The notes under the pieces are model-generated. The model searched no databases. It was not told the DNA's origin and saw only the letters and a list, made by a program, of their open reading frames with translations. From positions 2,013,034 through 2,077,033 of the forward strand of contig VXAI01000019.1 of NCBI GenBank assembly GCA_013399305.1: a DNA stretch of 64,000 nucleotides, in the 5' to 3' direction. Shown piece by piece: positions 1 to 11,817 of the stretch (position 1 is the first letter of the stretch; the number at the start of each line of letters is the position of its first letter). The translations under genes and the position numbers were made by a program. This DNA comes from Rostratula benghalensis. Lineage: Eukaryota; Chordata; Aves; Charadriiformes; Rostratulidae.

Positions 1-2508
1 TCTTTAAATGTATTTATATGAGTGTAAAGGGAAAGAAATGAGGCAGGGGCTTATTCTCATTTAAATGACTGCGAAATATATTAGATCAAAGTAGAGGCTT
101 ATATTTGTATATATGGAAACAGGTGTGATTATTTCATTTTCACTGATCTGAAATGCAAAACTCTTCTTATTATGAAGAAGAAATAATAGTTTGAAATGAT
201 TAAGGCTTTTGTTTTTATCCTTGCCCCTTAAGAGAGAGAATTTATTTAAAGCTATCAGTGCAGAAGGAGCAGAGGAATAGTTTTCAGTTGCCTGCAGCTC
301 TGCAGAGAAGCATCCCGGGTTGAATTTCTGCGGTGAGATTTTTGTTTAGGGTTTTTTCATTTAGTGAGACTGACCAAGTGGGAATTGTGAAAAGACTTGC
401 AGATTGTATTTTTTTTTTTAATGGTTCTTTAGATATGGGTGAATGCAACCTAAGTCTAAGGTTTTGAAATGTTTTTGCAAGATGAAAGGCCGTAATTTAA
501 CATTTGATATCTTTTCAGTATACTTGAGGGAAATTGTTTGAATGTGCTTAGGGATTTAATTGCTTAAAAGACATAAGAAATCAGGGTATCTGCATTTCAG
601 TATATTGTGTCCTGTAGTGGAGGATAACAATATTAAAAGACAAATAGTGATTACTTTTCTGAATTAGTTTGCTCACTTGAAGAGCAGAGCTTTCTTAATT
701 AAAGGACATGAAATATCTCTCTGCCTATACATATACTATGTCATCTTATTTCTCCCTGGAGAAGAGTACGAGAATAAAGAGGAAGGTAGAATACATGAAA
801 TACAATCTTGAGAATCCTAAACTGATTATGCTGAAGTTCAGAAAAGTCTCTCCCATTTCTTTAGTTCTTGGATGTTGAATGGAAAGGATTTGTGTGGTTA
901 CTGCTTCATGTTTTTCCTTGTTGATACATAAGTACTCTTAATGAATACTGCATTTTACATTTTTTACAAATCAGCATGTAAATTGGAAAATACTAATGTA
1001 TATTTCAGAGAACGTAGATATGAAGTGTTTTTTCATGGTACATGATGATGAGCTACTGCATACTGTTCAAAATTTCTTCCTAGTTTCTTCATTTAGAGTT
1101 TTTCCATCTGTTGTAAATGGGTAGCCTCTTCAGTCATGAAATGAAGTCAGAATCAAAGGGCTCTGAGTGCAGCTTGCAGGTTTTGTGTAGACAAATGGTT
1201 ATAGGTCTGTATGAACAGTTTTCTGCACTTGCAGTAAATCCCATAGGTTTACAATCTGTCATTGTGGTGATAAATTAGTACTCCCAAATGCTCACTACCT
1301 TTCTGTACTGGGTATTCTCTTTTGTGCTTTTAGAGTGGAGTTGGCAGGCACACTTCCACAAAAAACATGATGTTCTGATAGGTGGTAACTTGCCCAGGAA
1401 GGGCAGAGACTCCTGGCTCCCACTCATTGCTGTTGTCTTTGTAAGGAAAATCTTGTCTTTGTAAGGAAAATGAGAGCTCAGCAAGGAGACTAAATGTATT
1501 ACTTTCTGAGTTTCAGACGTTGAAAGGTGTGTGTTGATTCCCAAAGGACACTGCTATGGTGGGATACTAGAGTCCTATATTACTGAATTATTTTTCACAG
1601 TCTAGAGACTTTACAAAGAGTTTCTTTGTAAAAGGGAGAAAATCAGTGCACAATCACTATACACAGGTGATAGTTAACTGCTGTTTGTTTCCTGCTGAGA
1701 GTTATCTGTTTATCTGCATGTCTTCCTTTTTACAACTCTTGCTATTAGAAATGGTCAAAATGAGTTGGTTTTATTATTCTAACTCTGTGCCTTCAAAGTT
1801 TCCTTCTTCATTAAGGAAAAAGTATTAGCACCTGTTCAAAGATTCCTGTCTGATGCCTAGGCCATGTACTCAGTAGGTGAGGAACATTCTGAAGAGAATA
1901 AATCCAAATAGTACTTCATGATTTCAAAATTTCTTACAATTCTGTTGTTTTAAATATACACGGGCAATAAAATTTAAACTAGTCATCTACTACTGATAGA
2001 AAAGATTCATATAAAGTACACCTGACTCATGTGAGTGGTTTTAGAATACAATCCCTTACTTAATAATTTTGAAATATAAAATAAGGGTGTATGAAGTAAT
2101 GCCCTTTAATTTCTTTGTAGTTGAGTGGTAGAAGGGAAAGGAGATCATGTACAAAGGGAGTTGGGTTTTTTTTTTAATAATTTCCCTTAACTGACTAGAG
2201 CTTTTTCTTTTTTTTCTGAAGAGTTTCTGGTTTTATTTTTCATGCTTTTTCCTCTTCATTGCAACTTCCATTATATTTTATCATTTTAAGTGTTTTCTAC
2301 TAAATGCAGTTAACAGCCTAATGCTATTTTGTGTGCAGAATGCATGAGAAATTAATGTAATGGATATTAGTACTAAAATCTTCTTTAAGACTGAACACAA
2401 AACACAAACTCTTGTAATAGAAAGGTTTATTGTGAAGATAGGCATTCTCAGATTATACCTCTGTAACTCAGCTTTTGATTTTATTGTCTTTTTATTCTAA
2501 TATTTAAG
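1..2508 (+). other. MICU3: MICU3 intron (3' part), no exon seen
   Basis: This AT-rich stretch precedes the first recognisable MICU3 exon and ends in a normal acceptor (tatttaag). I looked for the preceding family exon, which in vertebrate MICU3 encodes the segment before the 'RADD' residues, and did not find it, so it probably lies upstream of the window. The only structure seen is a small tandem duplication at 1433-1472. Short ORFs here have no family resemblance. Confidence 0.6.
1433..1472. repeat. 20-bp tandem duplication, two copies
   Basis: The unit ttgtctttgtaaggaaaat occurs twice head to tail (1433-1452 and 1453-1472) with no mismatch over the first 19 bases. It sits in intronic DNA and looks like simple replication slippage. 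Confidence 0.7.
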
Positions 2509-2609
2509 CGTGCTGATGATATTTCAAGTTCACTGTCAGATACTACACTCCTTGTACACTTTTTTGGCAAGAAAGGAAAAGCTGAACTGAACTTTGAAGA
2601 TTTTTATAG
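2509..2609 (+). CDS. MICU3: MICU3 coding exon A
   Basis: The exon begins after the acceptor at 2507-2508 and ends at the donor gtgagt (2610). It reads from Arg-Ala-Asp-Asp through FFGKKGKAELNFEDFY and leaves two bases (ag) that are completed to Arg by the first base of the next exon. The family has this segment between the two EF-hands. Phase in is 0 and phase out is 2. Confidence 0.93.
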
Positions 2610-5600
2610 GTGAGTCTCAACTTTATCAATTCCTTGCAAAAAAAATACTTGCATGCTTGTTCTAATTAAGACCTATTATATTACCACGCACATTATATTA
2701 CTATGCAGACTTATATATAACATGTTGCCTTTGTGATGTGTGTTTTATATATGTATGTATGTTATATATAGAAAAAGCAAAATAAGACAGTAAGTGGACC
2801 AACAATAAAAAATCCTGTAGTAACACTGCTGCAACTGCAAATTTTGTTAGCTCTCATGTGCGTAGTTGGGTTGGAGAGGTGTAATTCCCCAGCCCTGTCC
2901 CTATTGGTATGTAGAAACTTTTTTCTTGGCTTGGAATTATTTCTGTTGCCTCCCCCCTCCCCCCTCCATTTGTCAGTGCTTTAAAAGAAGCTTTATGTGC
3001 ATTTCTGCTCTTAGGGGCATATCTATATGTAAAGATTTTTCTGAAAGGTATCATGTAGGTGCCTTAGAAAAGGTTTTTTGGGGGGAAAAAGTGAAAACAG
3101 AGTGGAAGCTATTGGCTTAATTATAACACCAGTTAAAATAGAATTTAAAAATATAGGGAGAGTGCCGTAAAGACAAAGCCCTAAAACTGTATGTTTCTGT
3201 GTTTGGGTGTTGTTCACCCCCAATACCTATTGTCTGTAGTGCTGGCACTTCACTGTGCATTCTAACCAAGCAGATGTTCACTGGATATTTTGCCTTGAAA
3301 TTACGTGTTTAGTGAAAAGTATTCAGTGTTTTACATAATACAAAGACTGCGTCAAGTAAAATGGCAAAGTTCACAACAGGAACCAGAAAAGAAGGTACTT
3401 TTCCAAAAGGCATCTATTTAAAATGTCCATCTATTGCTTTACAATGTTGTGAATGCTGAAGAGGTCAAAACACAGTAGACATACTCATGAAAGAGGGGTT
3501 CATCAAGTTTTATTCAACACTACTTTTGCATCATTAACCTGTGGACTGGCAAGGGAAATACTATTGTATGTGTGCCTTGCAATGCAAAAATAAAACTTGA
3601 TGGCAAAACTGCAAGTGCAGTGCTGTGACCAGAGAGGTAATTTCATGCTTGGTGAAATACCCAGGACATCATGCAGAGTCAGGGAAGTTACATTTCCTTT
3701 TTATATGTAGCTGGTTTTATACTTTATCCAGTTTTGGTGTCCAGAACATACTAACATACAGAACATGTTAAGCTGAGTTTATAGAAATAGCGTAAGAATA
3801 GTGAAATATTAAATAAGAAGGGGAAAAAAAAAAAGTTTAGATTGAAAGGCTGCAAGAGCTCATCATACATCGCTTATTAAAAAAAGCAAAGTAAGTTTTA
3901 ATTGCAATCTGTAAGTAACTATGTGGGGAATAATTCTTGGGAATTTGTTTAGTACCATAATAGAATTTTCAGTCTAGCCTAGAAATACAAAGATCAGTGA
4001 CCCACTGAACAAGAAAATGAAGCAAACACAAAGTGGAAGTAAATTGGAAATGTAGGTATTAATCCTTAATAAAAACTTTGACTTAAGATTGTTGTATTGA
4101 TTAGGAAATATGTCAACGTAGATAAAGGATTCACCAAACTTACCATCAAAAAGGGAATTAATTTGTATAATGCCAGTTGGTTTTACATTCTACGAGTCTT
4201 TTAAGGACATGAATGTTAGAAATACAAAGCATTACTATTTCTTTGTATTTATGTTTTTGCTTTAGATTTATGGATAACCTACAAACTGAGGTTCTAGAGA
4301 TAGAATTCCTTTCCTACTCTAACGGGATGAACACTATCAGTGAGGAAGACTTTGCCCATATTCTTTTGAGGTATACAAACGTGGAAAATACATCAAGTTA
4401 CCTGGAAAATATGCGTGGCACGATTCCTGAGGAAAAGGTAATGGTTTAGCTAGGACAGTGGTGGGCCACAGTGATAAGGTGAAAACAGAGCCTTGTTGGA
4501 ATGAATTAGATTCTGTCACTGAATTAGAACCAGGATTTTATTGTGATCTGTTTAACGTTTTTCAGATTACGTGCTGAATTAGAAGAGCAAATAGCAAAGA
4601 AGTTCCATAGGACTCAGCTAGTAATATTTTTGAAGTTTAGATAACGAAGCTTTCTATTACCTGAGAATTTAATTTCAACAGCAAAACCCATAACACTTGG
4701 AAAAGAATAATTTTCTAGCAATGATGCATTAACATCCCCCCCTTTTTTTTTCTTCTCTGTTGCACTGCCACTGGAATAGCACCTCTTCAAAAATAACATT
4801 GACACCCTTTATCTAGTTGTTCATTTGCTTAATAATGGATCGCTTGTACGCAATTATTGATGAGTATGTGGTTCTTATAAATGGCTGAAGAGGTAGAAAA
4901 GATGATAAAAACAGTAAAGGTCGTGAGGTAGGTAGTCCCTCATTTGTTTAACAGATGCGTTGTCAGAACTGTATCTGAGAGAAATGTAGTAGCAAGTACA
5001 CATCAAGGGTAATCATTAGGGTAACGTTGAAAGTAGCCCTTGAAAAAAGGATGATTGGGTCATATTCCTGTGTGTTTACAGAAGGAGATCAGATTAATCT
5101 CTCCTAAAAGTCTATCTCTTTAGATAGCTATATATTTTAATAGCATTGGCAGCAGAGCTTGTGAAAAATAGTAATAAATCAGTTTGGACAGTTTTGTGGT
5201 GTTTTTTTGATGTGATAAATTATATTGTCATTTCCGGTTACAGAGTAAGATCAGTCAGCTGATCCTGCTAGAAACACACTCCAAAAATCAACAGTTTTCT
5301 GGATTATCACATTTAGGTCCACTGAGAGAGAAATATAGCTGGGGAGTGGGAGGGGAAAGTGGGGCTGTCTCTTTTGCACCAGATTAGGTGTGAGATGAAG
5401 CAGTGAAATTGGGATCCAGGTTCCTGCTCACCAACCCTTTCTGCGTTCCCAATCTACACTCAGTTCTAACTACTCTAAAAGGTCTGTGCAGCTTTCAGTA
5501 TTCAAAGCCAAGACAGTGCAACAGAAAAGGTATAAAGCTCTTTCTCTGTGGTTCTCGTATGTTTCTTGTTTAGGCTGAAGTCAAGATTTCCACATATATG

Positions 5601-8600
5601 GAACTTTGGAAATAAAAAAACCCCTAAGCCACTATTTTGGGTGTTGTCTAACAACAATAGGTATCACCTGGGTAACTGAAAAATGATGACAGTCATAGGT
5701 ACAGAGAAATATTTCTTTGAATGGCAAAGGTGAAGGTGGTAAAGTAAATATAAATACAGGCACTTTGTTTTGAACACAAGGAAGTGTTTTTCAAAGTTCA
5801 TCTCTAAGTCTTCCAATGCCATTATTCTGATAGTAAGTCTTCCACAGTAGTTTCCTCTTCCTGATCTCTGGGGGGACCATCAGCTGAGGAAAACTTCCAT
5901 GTAGAAAGCTCTGTCACTCAGTTACAGGTGTGCTTAGGCTGTATTCTGGGAGTCATAGAATGGTTTGGATTGGAAGTGCCCTCAAAGATCATCAAGTTCC
6001 ACCCCTGTGACACTAGCAGGGACACCTCCCACCAGACCTGGTTGCTCAAAGCTCCATGCAAGTAAATCCCTGTGACTTCTCTTGTGCTGGTCACAGGCTT
6101 TTGAGAATGGGACTTTGCCTCTTACAGCCATGGAGGCATTGTTCAGATGTTTGCACTTTCTTACACTTGGAGTAACATTCTAGGTTGAAATAATACAGTA
6201 CTAATACAAACCAGAGGATTCCATTTAGAAGAAAAATCAGTCTAGCCTTTAAATAGGCAGCTACTCTCACAGTTGGCAATGTTAGTCTTTTGTGGAGCTG
6301 TATGTAGAAGCCTCTAAATGCAAATGTGATGATCATTTGGCTTAGTATAATCACATTAAAATGTTCATCTGGCACACTGCCTGCTCCCGGGATATTTTCC
6401 TCTTTTGACTGACTACGTGCCAGGCAGTGATTCATTTAAGCTGGCAACTTGAATTACTACAACTATCAGCTCCTAAATAAAGTATGCATTTTTAACAGCA
6501 TTGGTGCATTAATATAAATGTTTTCTTTGCTGTAATAAAATATAATCTGTCCATATAAATAAAAAAGTTAGCTTCCCTTTATAGTTTCCAGTGAGAATAT
6601 TGTGAGATATCTACACATAGATAACTTCCGATGTCAAAATATAAAACATATGGCAAATATGAAATGTTATTACAGTTACCAGTTGAACAACATATGGTCC
6701 CTAGGAAAGGAGAGAGACAGTAGAATGCTGTGTGCCCAACTCTCTTTGAGTGTCATTTTGCCTGCCTTTGCCTCTTTTGTGTCCTTTGCCGGTTTTCCTC
6801 AGGAGGAAATAAACATGTAAATTTGCAGATGATTTCAGCAGAAATGAGGTTAAGCCAGATGTTTTTCCCATTGCTAATATGTTGTGGAGTGTGTACAGTT
6901 CAGCCATGGGCTGCAGATGTGCCTCCTTTGTCTCACTGCTTCGTCTCCAGTGTCAACTCGTGGCAGCAGTTTTCACCACTGCTGGAAACTCAGGAGCTGC
7001 AGAAAGGCTTATTTGTAGGGCAGTGGTTCTCAGCCTGTCCTGTGCAAGACCTGCTTTCCATCTAGGCTGATCATCTGCCGTCTAGCTACAGGGAAAGAGC
7101 CAGGAATTTTGCCTGACTTCTTACGTTGTCCCCCTCATGCAGAATCTTCACAGACAAATTGGTGCAAATTAAGGATTTTTAAAAATCCTTGTGAACCTAA
7201 AAATGTCGGCTCAAGATTTTGATGGCCGTTTTCTATTACTGCTACTTGGCCATAGTACCCGAGGGTCCTAGTGGGGAAGTTTCACCGATCTAGGTATTTC
7301 ATAGACACTTGACAAAAGTACTCCCATCCCAGAGATTTTTCAGTCTAAACAGAGCACAAGAAACAGGACTTGGGCATAAGCAGAAAAAAAGATCCTGCAA
7401 TACTTGATACTCAGAGTATCAGCTGAAGAGACCTAGGTGTCTAAGCAGGCATGTGTAGAAACTTCACCTTAGAGAGCTTAAGTTAGATCGTAACATATAT
7501 TTATGAATTATTCAAGTGTATGGAAGCACACACACCCATACATATGTATATGTAATAGTGGTTTGCAGGTTTCCAGTAGCAAACATATCCCAACATTCAT
7601 ACAAAGCTAGATTCTTATTCTCAATTTCAAGTGCCATATCACGATAATCGTGGAATTGTTAAATATTGCCTTAAGCAATGGAACAATATTTTTGGGTGCT
7701 TTTTAGTGGGAATTGTTATCCATGGCAGTGGCAAAGAGGAAAGACATACTGCATTCCTCAGGAGACTCCAGTTCTTTACTTTGTTGACTTTTAGTGTAAA
7801 TCTCTCTTTTTTTTAACTTTTTTTTATTTTCAATGGATGTGGTATCTATTCTTAAAGGAAGTAGACATATGTGACTGCAAGGTTTATTTATTCAGTTGTT
7901 ATTACTCTCAATATATTTATGGTGCACATTATTCTTCTGGTTTTTAGGGTATCACATTTGATGAGTTTAGATCATTTTTCCAATTCTTGAACAACCTAGA
8001 AGACTTTACAATTGCAATGCAAATGTATAATTTTGCAAGTCGTTCCATAGGTCAAGGTAAGTATTTATAGTTTTTATAATAATCTGTTGATAAATGCATG
8101 AAACTGTTGACAAAAATGCTTTCTAATTGCTAGTTTATGGTTCTAATGTCTCAGGTAAAAGGCTAAAAAGGCCAGGACTCTGGCTTTGAGAGGAAAAGGC
8201 TCAGTCATATCGTAAGAGATATGATGAAGCTTAACAAAGACAGGTAAGTGGTGGACGAGCTGAAGACAGAGTAGTTGGTCACAGAAACAGAATGGTTCAA
8301 GTTGGAAGGGATCTTGAAGGTTTAATTATATTTTCCAAGTTTTTTTTTATTACATATAGAATAGAGGCTGTTCTCTCTTGTGTAAAATAATTGTTACCAG
8401 TTAAGCAGTATCCATTTATATCAGTTGAACTCTTGATTTAGAACTGTGAAATCGAATCTTGATTTTCACATTTTCTTACTTTTTCAGAATTTAAATATGA
8501 AAACTCAAAAGTTTACCTGTACTTTGTAATTCATTGCCCAAAATATGGTTAAATTCACGTTGGTTTTTTTTCTTTTGATGTTCTCTTTACACAGATGAAT

Positions 8601-11600
8601 TCAAACGTGCTGTGTATGTGGCCACGGGCGTGAAGCTTTCACCGCATTTGGTGAACACAGTGTTCAAGATTTTTGATGTTGACAGAGATGACCAGTTGAG
8701 TTATAAAGAATTTATCGGCATTATGAAAGACAGACTCAATCGAGGGTTTAGGGTAAGGATTCTAATTTTTATATAGTAATGTTACTTGACATTACTACTT
8801 ACCACTACTTACTTTAGCACCCGTAGCACCAGTAAGTTGCAACTCAGCAGTACATATGGCTAAAGATATAGGCTTTATCGGGATTTCTATAAACTCCTTC
8901 TTAAATTCTTCATTTTATATTAGAAAGTGATACGTAACAGACATAACGTGCCTTTATAGCACACAAACCAAATTGGAGATGAGAAATCCTCTGCATACTG
9001 TCATTTCTGCTGTATTGTGTGATTGATACATTGGCATTAAGAATTTTAACGAGGAGAGCTATTATGTCTGGGATGTTTGCAGGGAAAAGAGCGTTTCTGT
9101 CTCTCAAACCAGGGCAATTTACTTAAAGATCAACCATTGGCTCTTTAAAAAACATGATTTAAAATACAAAGTGTTGGTAATGACTGTTGGAAAGAGTTGC
9201 AGCGGGAGACAGTTTTAATTTTCAAATAAAGAATTAGCAGAGTGATGCTGAAGAGTGCTATATTATAGTTCAACATTGCTTTTCATAGTTCAACGCTGTA
9301 TCCAATATATTAAATTACATAATATGCGAGAGAGCAGGAAACTACTTGTAGAAAACTTTCATAGGGAACAAGCTTGTAAATTGTGCCTTGCCTTGTAGGT
9401 GAATGTATAGGCCCTGCTGCCCTCTTCAGGGTACGTGTAGTACAGGAGAATCTTATTGTAGCAGAACAGGTTTTATTTAGAGTATGATCAGTAAAAGCCA
9501 TGGGTTGGGTTTTTTTCTTCATATGACAGGTGTTAACATTTTTAACTAAATGTAAAGTGGTGTTCTTACTGGCAACACAGTCCCTTAGACACAAATCTTA
9601 ACCTGTGTTATGGCTCCTAAATTCACATTTCAGAATGTTCTTTTAAATAACATAACCTTAGTCATTTTTAGTTAGCTTCCTAATACAATTTTAGAACTTT
9701 CCGTGGTGTTGAGTCTAATAGTTTTCTTGTTATTTTTGTGACATTGTGATTGAACATAAAGCGTGGATAACAACCACTGCATTTGTAACCAACTTATTTC
9801 CCTGTTGGTCCTCAATTCCTTTTATTTTGGTGTGGGAATGATGATTGTTTCATAACCGTTTTGAGATGTTCACCTCTGTGTTTAAATTGTTTACTAATTG
9901 TAAGTGTGCAGTGTATGTTAATTTAACCAGAAACCAGTCTGCTTACTAAGTAATTCTTGTAAATGTATTACATGTTTCTATTTCACAAAATGCATGACAG
10001 AACTCACATATAACCCTGAAGAGTCTCTATCATCCAGCATTATTCAGTCTTAAGCATGTATCTTCCTTTTGCCCAGTGGCAGTATTCCAGTGGACTGTAA
10101 AAGAGCTCTAAAAAACAGGCAAGGATGTTCAGAAGAATAGCACTATCTTTCATAAATGACATGTATCTAATTAAAATTAGACATCTCCTGGATTGCATAG
10201 GAGATGATCGTGATTTGATCCTATTCAGACATTCCTATGTGCAGACTTGTTAGATTATTCAAAAAAGTGCATTCTGTGCACTTACTGGTAGTATTCCCAG
10301 ACAATTCCAGTACCATATGTAGGAATTAGAATTTCCAGTAAGTTTTTGTGTCACATAAACCTGATTTTTCCAAGAGCGGGTAGTATTAAAAATTCTGCAA
10401 AAATTTGCCTTTTGAGTTTAATGAAAACCACCCACCCACCTGAGTCTTGGTTTAGAATGAGAAGAAGAAAACACGTAAGAACTGTTTGCCCAGAACAAAT
10501 TAGCAGAAAGGGTCATTAATTCCTATTTTTTGTTTGTTAAAAGTTACACCGTAGTTAGTTTGGCCAGAAAAAGTAAAAGTTCACCCTCTTGTTCCTACAA
10601 TGTGGAGGGCTCAAATGTTGTCTCGTGCTAAATCAACACTAACAAATCACTAACCTTTTCTTTGTTAATAACTGTGTTTTGAATCCATATTAAGGTCTGC
10701 TCAGTTCTATTATACAGATAAAAGAACGTTACAGCTGCGGCTGATGCAGTATTTTGTAGCAACATGGACATTTTTGCTGTGAGAAGTTTGAACCTGTAGA
10801 TAAAGTGTAAATGCCTAATTTTAAGTATCTTACAATTAATGTCAGCCCAAATCAATGTAGTCTCTGATTTTTACTCTAAAAGCATCTAAAATCAACAGTT
10901 TAAAGTAGGCCTATGATTTGAAGTATTACTTTACCATTAACATCTTACAGTCATTTTTTTAAATTATTTTTTTTTAAGTTGCTTTACTGAAATGTTTGTC
11001 CAGAAGAATTTTGAGGGTGTGACAGAGCATGGTTTTAGGACCATGTATTTAGAAAAGGGCGTTTTGTAGTTAGATAGCCTGACTAAAGCAAACATATTGA
11101 AGAGCAAAGAGTTACACAAGCCCAAAGAAACTGGAATTCTGAAAGGTCAATCAGTTCCTACCAGCTTTGTCTTATTTAAAAGCTGAGCCATAAACTTGAG
11201 GAGGGTCAGGTACTACTCCTTATAAGAGCATAATAAATACTCATTTTAACATGTATTTTAGATGTGTTTTTTGAAAAGTAAATGTCTTAAAGAGTTTATC
11301 AAATGAAATTGAGCGTAGTATTATAATCTGAAACCTTTTTTTGTTGTTGGTTTTAGTAGTTTGAAACAAACTAGTATGTTAAGCTGCCATCAAGTGGCCA
11401 GTCAGAGTATTGCCATAAAATGTGCAGACGTAGAATCATGAGAAGCTTTATTTTTTTTTCTTGATGTTTGGTTTAAAATAGTTATTTCCTTTTTTTTTTA
11501 ATTTCTATTCAAAACTATATAAGGGGTTTCCCTTTCCCTCACAAATCCCATTTTTAAATTTGAAAGATTTGGAAATTAAGGATGAAATTTTTTTACCTAG

Positions 11601-11811
11601 GGCATACTATGCTGCATCTTCTAGCTACGTGTCACTGAAAGCCATTTTTTTGTATTTTCATGATACCGTTGTCTTACGCTTCCCTCTGGCTGCCCTCACG
11701 TGTTGTCTGCATCTGCGCACTTCTCCATCTTCTGCTCCACAGGGCTACAAACCCATACAGAGATACACTACTTTCAAATCCTGCGTGCGGAAGGAGCTGT
11801 ATAGCAGATAA
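2509..11811 (+). CDS. MICU3: MICU3, mitochondrial calcium uptake family member 3 (3' part of gene, five coding exons)
   Basis: MICU3 is an EF-hand protein of the mitochondrial intermembrane space that pairs with MICU1 and tunes opening of the MCU calcium uniporter. Exons 2509-2609, 4266-4437, 7948-8056, 8595-8752 and 11743-11811 join with consistent phases into 609 nt, or 202 residues plus a stop. Recognisable blocks are the FFGKKGKAELNFEDFYRF segment, the FMDNLQTEVLEIEFL helix, and a complete C-terminal EF-hand loop (DVDRDDQLSYKE, with acidic residues at loop positions 1, 3, 5 and 12). The protein resembles MICU3 rather than MICU1 or MICU2 in the TVFKIFDVD and FKSC...KEL..SR segments. The N-terminal half, with the targeting sequence and first EF-hand, is outside the window. 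The next gene downstream, ZDHHC2, is the known synteny partner. Confidence 0.95.
4266..4437 (+). CDS. MICU3: MICU3 coding exon B
   Basis: The exon starts after the acceptor tgctttag and ends before gtaatg. It encodes FMDNLQTEVLEIEFLSYSNG, then the NTISEEDFAHILLRYTNVEN region, and ends in PEEK. The length is 172 nt and the outgoing phase is 0. The first base completes the Arg codon split with exon A. An ORF continuing past the donor stops almost at once, as expected for an intron. Confidence 0.95.
5949..6062 (-). mobile_element. CR1 LINE fragment, antisense
   Basis: The + strand reads tcatagaatggtttggattgg followed by blocks resembling 'acacctcccaccagacctgg' and 'ttgctcaaagctccatgca', the reverse complement of a CR1 3' end. 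Only the terminal ~110 bases are present. It lies inside a MICU3 intron. Confidence 0.85.
7948..8056 (+). CDS. MICU3: MICU3 coding exon C
   Basis: The exon lies between the acceptor tttttag and the donor gtaagt. It encodes GITFDEFRSFFQFLNNLEDF followed by TIAMQMYNFASRSIGQ, and leaves one base (g) that forms Asp with the next exon. Its length of 109 nt is too short to appear as a long ORF. The sequence is the conserved helical segment before the last EF-hand. Confidence 0.95.
8279..8340 (-). mobile_element. short, degraded CR1 3' end, antisense
   Basis: The string ggtcacagaaacagaatggttc and 'aagttggaagggatcttgaagg' is a diverged reverse complement of the CR1 terminus. It is only about 60 bases long and fades into unique sequence, so it is an old, 5'-truncated remnant in the 3.0-kb MICU3 region between exons C and D. 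Confidence 0.6.
8595..8752 (+). CDS. MICU3: MICU3 coding exon D, C-terminal EF-hand
   Basis: The exon starts after acacag and ends before gtaagg, 158 nt long, and leaves phase 0 after an Arg codon. It encodes DEFKRAVYVATGVKLSPHLV, the helix NTVFKIF, and the EF-hand loop DVDRDDQLSYKE with all usual calcium ligands present, then FIGIMKDRLNRGFR. The clean phase 0 end matters, because two downstream acceptors (11743 and 17755) can both be read in frame from it. Confidence 0.96.
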
Positions 11812-11817
11812 CTGACG
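11743..11817 (+). CDS. MICU3: MICU3 canonical terminal coding exon (stop at 11809-11811)
   Basis: After the acceptor ctccacag the frame reads GYKPIQRYTTFKSC and VRKELYSR, then taa. This matches the known short C-terminus of vertebrate MICU3. Six bases after the stop there is a good donor (acg, then gtatgt at 11818), and no poly(A) signal follows closely. The exon therefore looks internal, with the stop in the penultimate exon, too near the junction to trigger nonsense-mediated decay. The exon end at 11817 is inferred; the coding part to 11811 is firm. Confidence 0.88.

Larger units (their letters stand above)
2610..11742 (+). other. MICU3: MICU3 introns between exons A-E
   Basis: The four introns are about 1.66, 3.51, 0.54 and 2.99 kb, all gt-ag. 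They contain two short antisense CR1 fragments (5949-6062 and 8279-8340) and ordinary AT-rich sequence. ORFs at 2854-3223, 6091-6435, 6730-7065 and 9310-9594 have no recognisable family and are not supported as genes. I see no RNA gene. Confidence 0.7.
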